Assembly (NCBI GenBank): GCA_040285745.1
Contig: JAUFOR010000004.1
Location: 496,001-560,000, forward strand
Direction of reading: 5' to 3'
DNA: 64,000 nucleotides
DNA from: Barthelona sp. PCE
Lineage: Eukaryota; Metamonada: BaSk clade
How positions within the stretch are numbered: position 1 is the stretch's first letter; every line of letters begins with the position of its first letter. Under the pieces are notes generated by a model. It searched no databases, had not been told where the DNA came from, and saw only the letters and a program-made list of their open reading frames with translations. Below are positions 57,089 through 64,000 of this stretch, piece by piece. Position numbers and translations under genes: made by a program.

Positions 57089-57886
57089 ATGGCTAACTCG
57101 TGTTATCAATACGTCAGAAAGTTCGAAGATGATCCAGTGCTTCTTCCTGGAACTTATATCGTTGTTCGCATAGATGGAAAAGGTTTTCACAAATTTACAA
57201 CCGAACAAAGGTATGGAAGGCCAAACGATTGGAACGGGCTCAATTTAATGAACATAGCTGCATCAAAAGTTATGCGTGATCTTCCTGACGTTATGATTGC
57301 GTACGGTCAATCTGATGAGTATTCGTTTGTTCTTAAGCCAAGCACAACGCTGTTCAAGCGCCGTGGATATAAAATTTCATCTACAATCTGTTCAATTTTC
57401 ACAGCACAATTTGTATATGAGTTTGAGAATGTTTTTGAGGATAATCTAAAGAGTCTCCCTTCATTTGACGCCAGGATAGTGTGCTACCCTACCCTACAGC
57501 ACGTCCGTGACTACCTCGCATGGCGTCAAGTGGATTGTCATATTAATAATTTATTCAACACAACTTTTTACGCTCTTATAAAACACGATAACATGACTGC
57601 ACAGGAGGCGCAGACGTTCCTCAAAACAACAAACTCAGGGGATAAAAACGAGCTTCTGTTCCAAAGAGGTATCAACTATAACAATGAAAACCCACAGTTT
57701 AGAAAGGGGACTATTTTAGTATGGCGAGAAATGGAAGACGAGAATGGGCGCATGCGCCGATACCCAACACAAGAATACTGTGATCTTATTAAGGATGACT
57801 TCTGGGAAGAACCTGAAAACTCATATTTGGTTGAAGATTTTACACCTTGTGTTGGTTTACGACGTCAAAATCAATCAAAAAAGTAG
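57089..57886 (+). CDS. THG1: tRNA-His guanylyltransferase
   Basis: A 265-residue protein, the usual eukaryotic size. It adds the essential G at position -1 of tRNA-His by 3'-5' polymerisation. Metal-binding carboxylates are present: Asp29 in RIDGKGFHKF and Asp76/Glu77 in GQSDEYSF. The signature HINNLFNTTFYAL (residues 151-163) and the preceding WRQVDC are intact. The ATG giving MANSCYQYVRKFE matches the family N-terminus. The upstream in-frame codons lack ATG. The last 16 bases overlap the end of the convergent transporter gene. Confidence 0.97.
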   Translation: MANSCYQYVRKFEDDPVLLPGTYIVVRIDGKGFHKFTTEQRYGRPNDWNGLNLMNIAASKVMRDLPDVMIAYGQSDEYSFVLKPSTTLFKRRGYKISSTICSIFTAQFVYEFENVFEDNLKSLPSFDARIVCYPTLQHVRDYLAWRQVDCHINNLFNTTFYALIKHDNMTAQEAQTFLKTTNSGDKNELLFQRGINYNNENPQFRKGTILVWREMEDENGRMRRYPTQEYCDLIKDDFWEEPENSYLVEDFTPCVGLRRQNQSKK

Positions 57887-59427
57887 AGTAAAAAGAGAAA
57901 AACAAAGCTCCATAAGAAGATAAACAGTAAACTAACGATAAAATTCGATAATATCAAATTAGCCACTTTTGTTTTGACTCTTTCAACGTTCTTTATCCGT
58001 AAACATTGATAAATGATAATAAGGTCGTTGGATGTTGGCATAGCACTTTCGAAAAGTATAACCATCTTTACGATCGGGGGTAATTCGGTAAGAAACCATC
58101 TCCAACCAATTGCTTTGAAAAACAAAAAAAGTAAAACTGTTATTGTTGGTGATATGAGTTGACGTATAAAAACAACCTTAACGACGTGTCTAATCTTCAA
58201 ACGTTGATTCATTGATATTGAAACGGAAGCTCCAGTTATCATACTTCCAAGAGGTAGTGTGATGTTCCCAACCGACTTGATCGTGGAGTACAGTGTAGAG
58301 TACCACCTACCCGCCAACAACGCCTTCTTAAGGGGTGTTATAACTGAAATAACAAAGCCAAAAACGATAGCAACCATTGGCGGTGATCTGAATCTCTTGA
58401 AAACTGTGCTTTCCGGTGCTAGATACTCTGCATGAACACTTTCTGTGCTTGCTGAGCTCGACAGCCCTGAGTGGACGTCAGAAGACAATGGTCCTTGAAG
58501 AAAGGTATTGTTTTGCAAAACAGGCATTGCTGGTTCAGCAATTGAAGGAGGAGCAACAGGCGGAAGATCATCCACAATAAAAACACCTTGAAAATCGGAT
58601 TCCGACTCGGAGTCTGTCGTAAACTCGTGGTTAAACTCGGTTGAGAAAGTAATATGTCGAGATGGAGTTACAGTCTTACCAGGTTCCGTATGAATAATGC
58701 ACGATGCGGATTCACATCTGCCGTATGTATTACCGATCACAAAAACGTCGCTAACCACCGAATCAACATCAGATTCAGTGTCAATACTGTCATCCATGTC
58801 ACAATCTGAACAATTCTCAAACATGGGGAGTGAACTAGCTCGGTGAGGGTTCCAACTGATACGACGAAAGTGTTGAAACGGATGCTTCTTGTTCTCAAGG
58901 TACTCTGTCTCTGGGCATCGGCTTTGAGAGTGTGAAGCGCAATCTGAAATAAACTTGATACCTCCCAGGTACAGTGAGGCGTTCATTGTAAAGTTGTAGA
59001 CGCCTACAGCTGATAGCCCGTCGCTTAAATCATCAGATTTAAAGTGAGCTGAACTTGCCAATGCGGTGAGAACGGAAGAAGGAAGAAAGAAAGAATTTGT
59101 GAATATTGAGGATGAAACCAGTACACTGCGCAAGTTCATAAAGTGTTTCATACGGCGGGTGAACAATAATCCGAGGAACAATCCGCAACCGATGTGAAAA
59201 AGAGCAAATGCAGTAATAAAAACGACGTTTGTAAACTTTAGCGTATTTGACAGGACTTCTTGCGTGAATATCTGGCACGGAAGCGTTAGCATAAACAACA
59301 TGTTTGACAGGTCAATCGTAGATTTGATAATGCCACGACGCTTACCTACATAGCCTAACGCTGTGGTGAAGACAATGTTAAATATCACATAGACACAGGC
59401 ATCGAATATATCAATATAGCTCAACAT
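57871..59427 (-). CDS. PIN-like (auxin efflux carrier family) membrane transporter
   Basis: A 518-residue protein with hydrophobic helices in two bundles of about five (residues 10-160 and 365-515) separated by a long acidic Ser-rich cytosolic loop (about 180-350). This is the layout of the Membrane transport protein family (PIN, PILS). TLYSTIKSVGNITLPLGSMI in the second bundle and NFTMNASLYLGGIKF in the first fit the crossover motifs with Asn/Pro. FESAMPTSNDLIIIYQCL is the conserved helix near the end. The substrate is unknown, most likely an organic anion or amphipathic molecule. ATG at 59427 is used because the longer extension starts at TTG. Confidence 0.85.
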   Translation of the reverse strand: MLSYIDIFDACVYVIFNIVFTTALGYVGKRRGIIKSTIDLSNMLFMLTLPCQIFTQEVLSNTLKFTNVVFITAFALFHIGCGLFLGLLFTRRMKHFMNLRSVLVSSSIFTNSFFLPSSVLTALASSAHFKSDDLSDGLSAVGVYNFTMNASLYLGGIKFISDCASHSQSRCPETEYLENKKHPFQHFRRISWNPHRASSLPMFENCSDCDMDDSIDTESDVDSVVSDVFVIGNTYGRCESASCIIHTEPGKTVTPSRHITFSTEFNHEFTTDSESESDFQGVFIVDDLPPVAPPSIAEPAMPVLQNNTFLQGPLSSDVHSGLSSSASTESVHAEYLAPESTVFKRFRSPPMVAIVFGFVISVITPLKKALLAGRWYSTLYSTIKSVGNITLPLGSMITGASVSISMNQRLKIRHVVKVVFIRQLISPTITVLLFLFFKAIGWRWFLTELPPIVKMVILFESAMPTSNDLIIIYQCLRIKNVERVKTKVANLILSNFIVSLLFIFLWSFVFLFLLYFFD

Positions 59428-60195
59428 AACAGAAATTGAGATAAAACAAGATAAAAGCAATCAAAACCCAAAAAACTGTTTAAATATGATTTTCTGGGAT
59501 ATAAAGTCAGTTGTGTACAATTATGATAGAAAAAAAGACCTGGAAACCTTAAAAGGGTACAATTCAAATCTGTATATGAAAGGAACTCTAGTTTTAGGTA
59601 AATTCACTCAACTTAAGCGTATTAATGGAGAATAACTACAATTTCCCAAAAAATTTCATTCCGCTGAATTTAGTAAGGAGAAATCTCAAAAACAGGATTT
59701 GAGCTTGTTAAATTCAATAACTGTCTACCATACGCCCATTCGCTGTATGAGGATGCTTGGAGGTGCATTTTCTAATGAAAAAAATTGATGAATTCTCAGT
59801 AAACTATAGAATCCCTTCATATGATTTGTTATATATCTTTATAAAGGTTCAATGTACATTATTTGCTAAAAATACTGCATTTTTAATTTATCGTTGACTC
59901 ATATACCCACAAAAAAAAAAGTTCCCATCTCAACATTATTTCCAACAGTACTACATTTTGAGAGATGCACCAAGATACATTAATGAAATTACAGGTGACC
60001 TGAAAATTATTCTCCTAAATATGAAGGCAAAAGCTGTGAAAGAATAAATGTCACCAATCAATCATAATTGTAGTTCTTTTTGTCTTTTAGCTAAACTTCT
60101 AGAGATTACATGTCGCGTTAGAGGATACAAATACAAAATGTGCATAATGTGAATGTGTTAGAAGAATTTCATCCCTCTCCACATAAGACACCCAA
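59428..60195. other. large intergenic region, no gene recognised
   Basis: 768 bases, unusually long for this window, A+T-rich with A-runs (ten A's near 59911). Short start-to-stop stretches of 19-25 codons occur near 59577 and 59623. A GCTAAACTTCTAG near 60090 resembles the two intron acceptors but has CTAAAC instead of CTAAC, and no convincing donor or frame. The COMM-only gene starts at the right end, after a pyrimidine-rich CATCCCTCTCCACATAAG. Confidence 0.55.
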
Positions 60196-60402
60196 ATGTA
60201 TAAATTATTGGACGTAGAACCAAGTGCGGGCATTGTGCTGGGCACAAGTGAGTTAAAAACCGAATTGAACGAACCTTTTTTTCGTTTACGATTAAAACTG
60301 CAAGAGCAGGACACAGATAAGATTCAATACCGAACCATTGAGGTGTCTCCAGACAAGATGGCCGAGTTCCGTTCTATTTTTGCACGCTTAAGTGATGAAT
60401 AG
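60196..60402 (+). CDS. COMM-domain-only protein (COMMD6-like)
   Basis: A 68-residue protein that consists only of a COMM-like domain. LLDVEPSAGIVLGTSELKTE has the position of the domain's first strands. NEPFFRLRLKLQEQDTD has the P-x-L-x-L-x-L strand, and IQYRTIEVSPDKMAEFRSIFARL forms the strand and final helix. COMMD proteins form the Commander complex, which recycles endosomal cargo with retromer-related partners. COMMD6 in animals is likewise almost only the domain. The N-terminal helical domain of other COMMDs is absent, and I found no upstream exon. The assignment is from pattern and size. Confidence 0.6.
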   Translation: MYKLLDVEPSAGIVLGTSELKTELNEPFFRLRLKLQEQDTDKIQYRTIEVSPDKMAEFRSIFARLSDE

Positions 60403-60731
60403 TACAGTTTAACATTTTGTCAAATTAATAAGATTGTGATGTGTTTCCATTAAGGATAACTGTTAGATCTTGCTTCAATGTAGATAGTCATGATATCAGA
60501 ACCGTCTCAATCATAGTAAAATACATATTATTAAAGCCGGATTTCAAAGATATTCATTTGGGTGACATACAGGCGCTAGCCTTCAGACTTTATACTTGAG
60601 GTAGTAAACAGCGGAGGGGGACGAAGCGAACCGTCATGTGTAGTAGGTGTCCGTAGGACCCGATACGGTTTTTCTTACCTTTTTCAAAAAAAAATCTTAC
60701 TTTAGTATTGCTGCGCAAGAAATTAATTGCA
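60403..60731. other. left flank of retroelement; nothing coding recognised
   Basis: Base composition changes from A+T-rich to mixed at roughly 60560-60620, after GCCGGATTTC and GGCGCTAGCC. A short hairpin GTCC-GTA-GGAC lies near 60650, followed by an A-run. I cannot fix the element boundary from one copy. No terminal repeat is identifiable without its right end. Confidence 0.4.
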
Positions 60732-62228
60732 ATGACATACTTTAGAGCGGAAAGGCAAACGAAAGAACAAGTTGCGCGCGCTATCCAGCATAGATGCGAG
60801 ACGTATATTGCGCGCCTGAGTGTCGTGGTTATGGAGACCTTGTGCAAGGTCCACGAGGCGGATCCCGCCGGTAAAGCCCACCTGATTGAGGCTCTCCCGA
60901 GTTACGGGCGCGGCGAGTACGCCGACGTAATGCTCTCACCGTGCGTGTTGAGCGAGGACTTCCGGGGGTGGTTACAAGCATTGGGCGAAGATGAATGTCA
61001 ACAAGGTGTTGACAAGGTCCTCCCAGCAATTTCCTTTAGCCTAGAGAGGTTTAGGGAACTTGCAAATCTTTTCGGCATGCGCCCATCCAAGTCATTAGCC
61101 AAGAATATTGAGGAGTCGGACATTAGAGGAGTCCGAGAGATGATTAGAGCTGCCGAAAATCACTGGAAGGCAGCTCCGGCTCTCATAACGCAGGAACTGG
61201 ATGCGTTCACGGCAGCAAAGAGGGAGGCTGACAAGATCGAGGGAATATCGGACGTCGACAAGAAACAGCTCATCAAGACGATTACGCAACAGGTAACGCA
61301 TGCGAAGGAGCAGGCGCTGAACGAGACGCGGAAGCAGACAATGGCCGCGTGGGAAGAAGAACCATCCGATGACGAGACCGACACCCAGCACACGTCTTCG
61401 AATGCAGGAATGAACACCGCCATGCAGATCGCAAGGGACGCTACCGCTTTGGTGAGCGAGACGATGAAAGAGGCCAGGCAGAGTAGGATGAGAGCCACAA
61501 CCTATAACGAACCTTTCGATGCGGGCATCCAACAAGACAAACTACTCAGGAAGGTCAAACACCAATGGCAAAGAGGTCTGACATACGATAAGTTTATTGC
61601 CGCCATGGACAAGTTCCTCGAGGCGGAGATAAAGCGCAACCCCACGATCTTCGCTGGCGACATTGATCTCGGGCTCTGGAAAGTGGACGACGTCCTTCCG
61701 GACGCGTTTGTCGAGGAGGTGACGGACGACCACAAGGATAATTGGTTCCGCGAGTGGCAAATTCGTCTGAGGGACTTCAAGACGATCTACGAGGACAAGG
61801 TCGGATCCCAGTATGAACACGAGTGGCAAACCAAGCGTTTGTACTTGCTGATGGAAGCCGCAGCGGAAATGGCGTTGGGAGACACTCTCCTACTAATCGG
61901 CAAGCTGTATGAGGAACGGCCACACCTCATCCCGACCTTCATCGCTGCCGTCTCTCCATATGGTCCCAGCCGGGCCAACAGGGCGTCAGGTATCTACAAC
62001 GACGAACTCAACGTCGACCACGTGCCTGACAACTGGGTTGACGAGAATCGCGTGAAGCAATTCCTCACTAAGACGCTGGGAGTCGGTAGCTCCGGCATCA
62101 TGGTCGAGTTTGACCCCACCGCCACCAAGAAGGCGTTCAACCATTCCACGAGAGCCCCCAAGCGCACGCACCGTCCTAAGACGCAAAAGAAGAAACAAGC
62201 GTTTAGCGCCAAAGAGGAGGAGAAGTGA
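60732..62228 (+). CDS. gag-like ORF1 of retroelement
   Basis: A 498-residue protein, helical and highly charged. It has an N-terminal helical region (TYFRAERQTKEQVARAIQHR), two or three acidic/Gln-rich helices, and a very basic C-terminus (RAPKRTHRPKTQKKKQ). No zinc-knuckle CCHC motif is seen. The basic tail could bind nucleic acid. Position before the reverse transcriptase suggests a structural gag-like role. The stop is a TGA at 62226-62228, and the same frame stays open beyond it. The frame could extend upstream only through non-ATG codons. Confidence 0.7.
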   Translation: MTYFRAERQTKEQVARAIQHRCETYIARLSVVVMETLCKVHEADPAGKAHLIEALPSYGRGEYADVMLSPCVLSEDFRGWLQALGEDECQQGVDKVLPAISFSLERFRELANLFGMRPSKSLAKNIEESDIRGVREMIRAAENHWKAAPALITQELDAFTAAKREADKIEGISDVDKKQLIKTITQQVTHAKEQALNETRKQTMAAWEEEPSDDETDTQHTSSNAGMNTAMQIARDATALVSETMKEARQSRMRATTYNEPFDAGIQQDKLLRKVKHQWQRGLTYDKFIAAMDKFLEAEIKRNPTIFAGDIDLGLWKVDDVLPDAFVEEVTDDHKDNWFREWQIRLRDFKTIYEDKVGSQYEHEWQTKRLYLLMEAAAEMALGDTLLLIGKLYEERPHLIPTFIAAVSPYGPSRANRASGIYNDELNVDHVPDNWVDENRVKQFLTKTLGVGSSGIMVEFDPTATKKAFNHSTRAPKRTHRPKTQKKKQAFSAKEEEK

Positions 62229-63689
62229 AATCGTTCGTCTCCCCCCGCGCGTGATAGTAAATATCTATCCGACAAGGGTGTGGGAGACGCAAATGATCCC
62301 AATGCGGTCACAGCGCTCGCGGACAGGGTCGGCGAGCTCTCCATCGAGAACGTCAAATTGAAGAAGGAGATCAAGAGCCTCAAGAAGGAAATCCCTAAGA
62401 AGCAGCTCAAAGCCGCGAAGATGGAACTTCGCGCAGCTACCAAACTCGTGGAGCTCGAAGACAAAAGACTAGAAGCCATCAAAGCTCGGGAAAGGAGCAC
62501 ACAGAAAACAAAAGCACCTGAGGACGTTAAACGGGAGAAGCCCCGTAAGGAGAAAGCACCAACAGCTACTAGCGTGCAGAAGATGATCTCCAAAGAGATC
62601 AACAAACTCAAACACGAGGTTGTAGATGAGCGGAATAACGTCCAAATCTCAAGAAATCCGAAGGAGGTAGTCGGCACAGACACCATGCAGTGGCCGGCCG
62701 CGGCGCCACCAGTAGCTCTGCTGAAGCACCTCCCACCCGACATCTTCCAGAAGGGCGGCCCAAGTCAACGAGTACTCAAAGAGGTGGTCCTAGGGGTTAC
62801 CGGAACATGGGATATCCTCGGAACAGACCAGATGAAGATCAATTCAGCCGACACGCCCACGGAACAGTTCGTGAGGGACGCCGCGCGCGTCGCTGGCCTC
62901 AGCTGCGAAGAAATTGAGAAGACAGTCCGACTGCTCGTGACTGAGGGCGTAACGCGCGACATGGTCGTTATCGAAGGAAAGAAGCCTCGCAGGCAGGAGC
63001 CAGTACGTCACTGGTACAAAGACGACGCCGTCGAATTGAACCTGGCCGTAACCGCGCTCAAAAGTAAGGACCTGATCAAAGAGGTCCCCATCGAAGAGAT
63101 CGAGGACGAACGAAGGGCATTCATTTCCATCGGCGCGGTCCCGAAGAATGCAGAACCGGACTCAAACAACATGTTCGCTCCGACGCAGAAGTTCGAATTT
63201 GACGTCACATCGCCGGACAACGAGCACAGGGTTATCGTCGACTGTACTAACACGAACTCTATGTTCGCCAACATTCCAATGGAACTCATCAAAACCCACT
63301 CTCTCGAGATTGTCATGGGTGGCAATCTCATGTATTCCGTCGACGCAAAGGATGGTTTCACGCTCATTCCACTGGACGAAGAGCTACAAAAACTGTTCTC
63401 ATTTACACACGAAGGTAAGCTTTATCAATGCACTAGAATGCCGTTCGGAGTTTCATTCGGCCCGGCCATCTTCGCCCGCATGATGAACCTGGCAACGACC
63501 GCAATGCGTGCGTTGGGATTCAACATCTGGAGCTACGTCGACGACGCTTTCGGATGGGAACGATCCCTCAGCAAAGCGAGGAACTCGATGATGCTGTTCA
63601 TAATCATCGCGTCGAAACTTGGCATCAAGCTAAACTACAAAAGTCCGTCAGTCCTTCGTACAAATTGGACATCATCGGCTACACGCTGA
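62229..63689 (+). CDS. reverse transcriptase ORF2 of retroelement, same frame as ORF1 after TGA
   Basis: The frame of ORF1 is open immediately after the TGA, and the first ATG is at 62421. It therefore probably needs stop readthrough or a lost sense codon. The first 150 residues are a basic coiled coil (KLKKEIKSLKKEI), followed by a helical region. The reverse transcriptase occupies the last 150 residues: motif A-like KDGFTLIPLDEE, motif B MPFGVSFGP at 63438-63464, catalytic YVDD at 63534-63545. The frame then runs into a TGA at 63687, soon after an A-run at 63639-63642. Confidence 0.7.
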   Translation, partial: NRSSPPARDSKYLSDKGVGDANDPNAVTALADRVGELSIENVKLKKEIKSLKKEIPKKQLKAAKMELRAATKLVELEDKRLEAIKARERSTQKTKAPEDVKREKPRKEKAPTATSVQKMISKEINKLKHEVVDERNNVQISRNPKEVVGTDTMQWPAAAPPVALLKHLPPDIFQKGGPSQRVLKEVVLGVTGTWDILGTDQMKINSADTPTEQFVRDAARVAGLSCEEIEKTVRLLVTEGVTRDMVVIEGKKPRRQEPVRHWYKDDAVELNLAVTALKSKDLIKEVPIEEIEDERRAFISIGAVPKNAEPDSNNMFAPTQKFEFDVTSPDNEHRVIVDCTNTNSMFANIPMELIKTHSLEIVMGGNLMYSVDAKDGFTLIPLDEELQKLFSFTHEGKLYQCTRMPFGVSFGPAIFARMMNLATTAMRALGFNIWSYVDDAFGWERSLSKARNSMMLFIIIASKLGIKLNYKSPSVLRTNWTSSATR

Positions 63690-64000
63690 GCACCGACGAC
63701 CAGTCTGACGGCGGCCGGCTAGTCTCAACAATTAGACCGTCGGACAAGAACATCAGAAAGATCAGAGAGATGGCTCGCGTAATGCGAAATAGAATCGACA
63801 CAGCAGAACAAATCCCTGTCAGGGACATCATGAAGCTCGATGGCAAACTTGTATCATTTGCCAACGCCTCGACGATTCTTCAGCGGGTTCACCTACAGCT
63901 ACAAGCAGTACTGAAGGATCTCGACGCCCAATACGATAACGCGATATTTGACTCGAGCAGGAACAAGGGCCTACGCCTTCTCCTACCTCTTCCACTAGCC
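63641..64000 (+). CDS. continuation of reverse transcriptase polyprotein in the -1 frame, partial
   Basis: The frame one base back from the YVDD frame is open to the right edge (120 codons). It carries the part expected next: LDIIGYTLS (the LGF-like end of the palm/thumb), then IRKIREMARVMR, and DGKLVSFANASTILQRVHLQ. The last piece corresponds to the GKLVSA-x(n)-RLHLRPLQ segment that follows the reverse transcriptase in DIRS-type elements. The switch point is the run of four A's at 63639-63642. A one-base deletion, a sequencing error or programmed frameshifting could explain it. The C-terminus lies outside the window. Confidence 0.65.

Larger units (their letters stand above)
60560..64000 (+). 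mobile_element. DIRS-like retrotransposon, right end outside window
   Basis: From about 60.6 kb to the right edge the DNA is richer in G+C and CpG than the flank. It has a gag-like frame, then, after one in-frame TGA, a frame with a reverse transcriptase, then a shift of -1 into a continuation with RNase H/connection-like sequence. The reverse transcriptase has DIRS-like features: KDGFTLIPLDEE, the MPFGVSFGP block, catalytic YVDD at 63534-63545, and a later GKLVSFANAST followed by R-x-H-L-x-L-Q. No tyrosine recombinase is seen because the element continues outside the window. Left boundary is approximate. Ty3-like elements are the alternative. Confidence 0.72.

Noticed and set aside
60085-60100. 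Splice-acceptor-like GCTAAACTTCTAG upstream of the COMM-only gene
   Set aside because: CTAAAC rather than CTAAC, no suitable GTAT donor and no reading frame that joins to the COMM-only protein.
62226-62228. Idea that TGA is a sense codon in this organism
   Set aside because: Several host genes end with TGA at family-typical positions and the long host frames contain no in-frame TGA, so the code looks standard.
1-64000. tRNA, rRNA, snRNA or CRISPR features
   Set aside because: I looked for tRNA arm sequences such as GTTCGA in suitable context, U6-like ACAGAGA boxes and regular spaced repeats and saw none I could support. A covariance-model search would settle the matter.

Overview
This window looks like nuclear DNA from a single-celled eukaryote with a very compact genome. 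I see about 30 protein genes on both strands, tens to a few hundred bases apart. The content is clearly eukaryotic: uL22 ribosomal protein, TRRAP/Tra1, kinesin, VPS39, VPS50, TBC1D31-like, signal peptidase SPC1, tRNA-His guanylyltransferase, an MRH sorting receptor and COMM-domain protein. TAA, TAG and TGA all act as stops, so the standard code applies. Nearly all genes are uninterrupted. The two introns I can support are tiny (37 and 65 bases) and share GTATKC at the donor and CTAAC-N3-TAG at the acceptor, so the branch point almost touches the splice site. That intron style, the compactness and TAAA/AGTAAA-like tails at stop codons recall metamonads (trichomonads, Carpediemonas and other fornicates). 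This placement is an inference. No rRNA, tRNA, CRISPR or organellar gene was recognised.

Layout: 1-3.8 kb holds most of a giant secreted protein on the minus strand, cut by the window edge. 3.9-17.3 kb is one 4,450-residue TRRAP/Tra1-like pseudokinase. 17.4-25.3 kb carries a calponin-homology coiled-coil protein, uL22, a large propeller/solenoid-like protein, a tiny OST4-like gene and a PLP enzyme. 25.3-36 kb has a secreted DUF4139 protein, a secreted cystatin, VPS39-like, an unknown protein, an ARMT1/DUF89 phosphatase, a thioredoxin-fold protein and an intron-split small gene. 36-49.3 kb has an acidic membrane-anchored protein, a kinesin, a C2-RasGAP, an MRH receptor, SPC1, a GNAT, a TBC coiled-coil protein and two unknowns. 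49.4-60.4 kb has MYCBP/FAP174 (intron-split), VPS50 overlapping a small basic protein, a tandem carbonic-anhydrase-like protein, a coiled-coil protein, a helical unknown, THG1 overlapping a PIN-like carrier, and a COMM-only protein. From about 60.6 kb to the right edge lies a G+C-richer retroelement with a reverse transcriptase of DIRS-like character.

Several genes share one theme, the endomembrane system: SPC1 and OST4-like (ER translocation and glycosylation), MRH receptor, VPS39-like and VPS50 (endolysosomal tethering), a TBC protein and a cystatin. MYCBP/FAP174, kinesin, TBC1D31-like and coiled-coil proteins suggest a flagellated cell. The PLP enzyme, ElaA-type GNAT, DUF4139 protein and carbonic-anhydrase-like protein have mainly bacterial relatives as I know the families and are candidates for lateral transfer. 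The most notable observations are the tandem carbonic-anhydrase-like protein with one apparently dead half, the retroelement whose two main frames are separated by one in-frame TGA, and genes visible only through micro-introns or tiny size.
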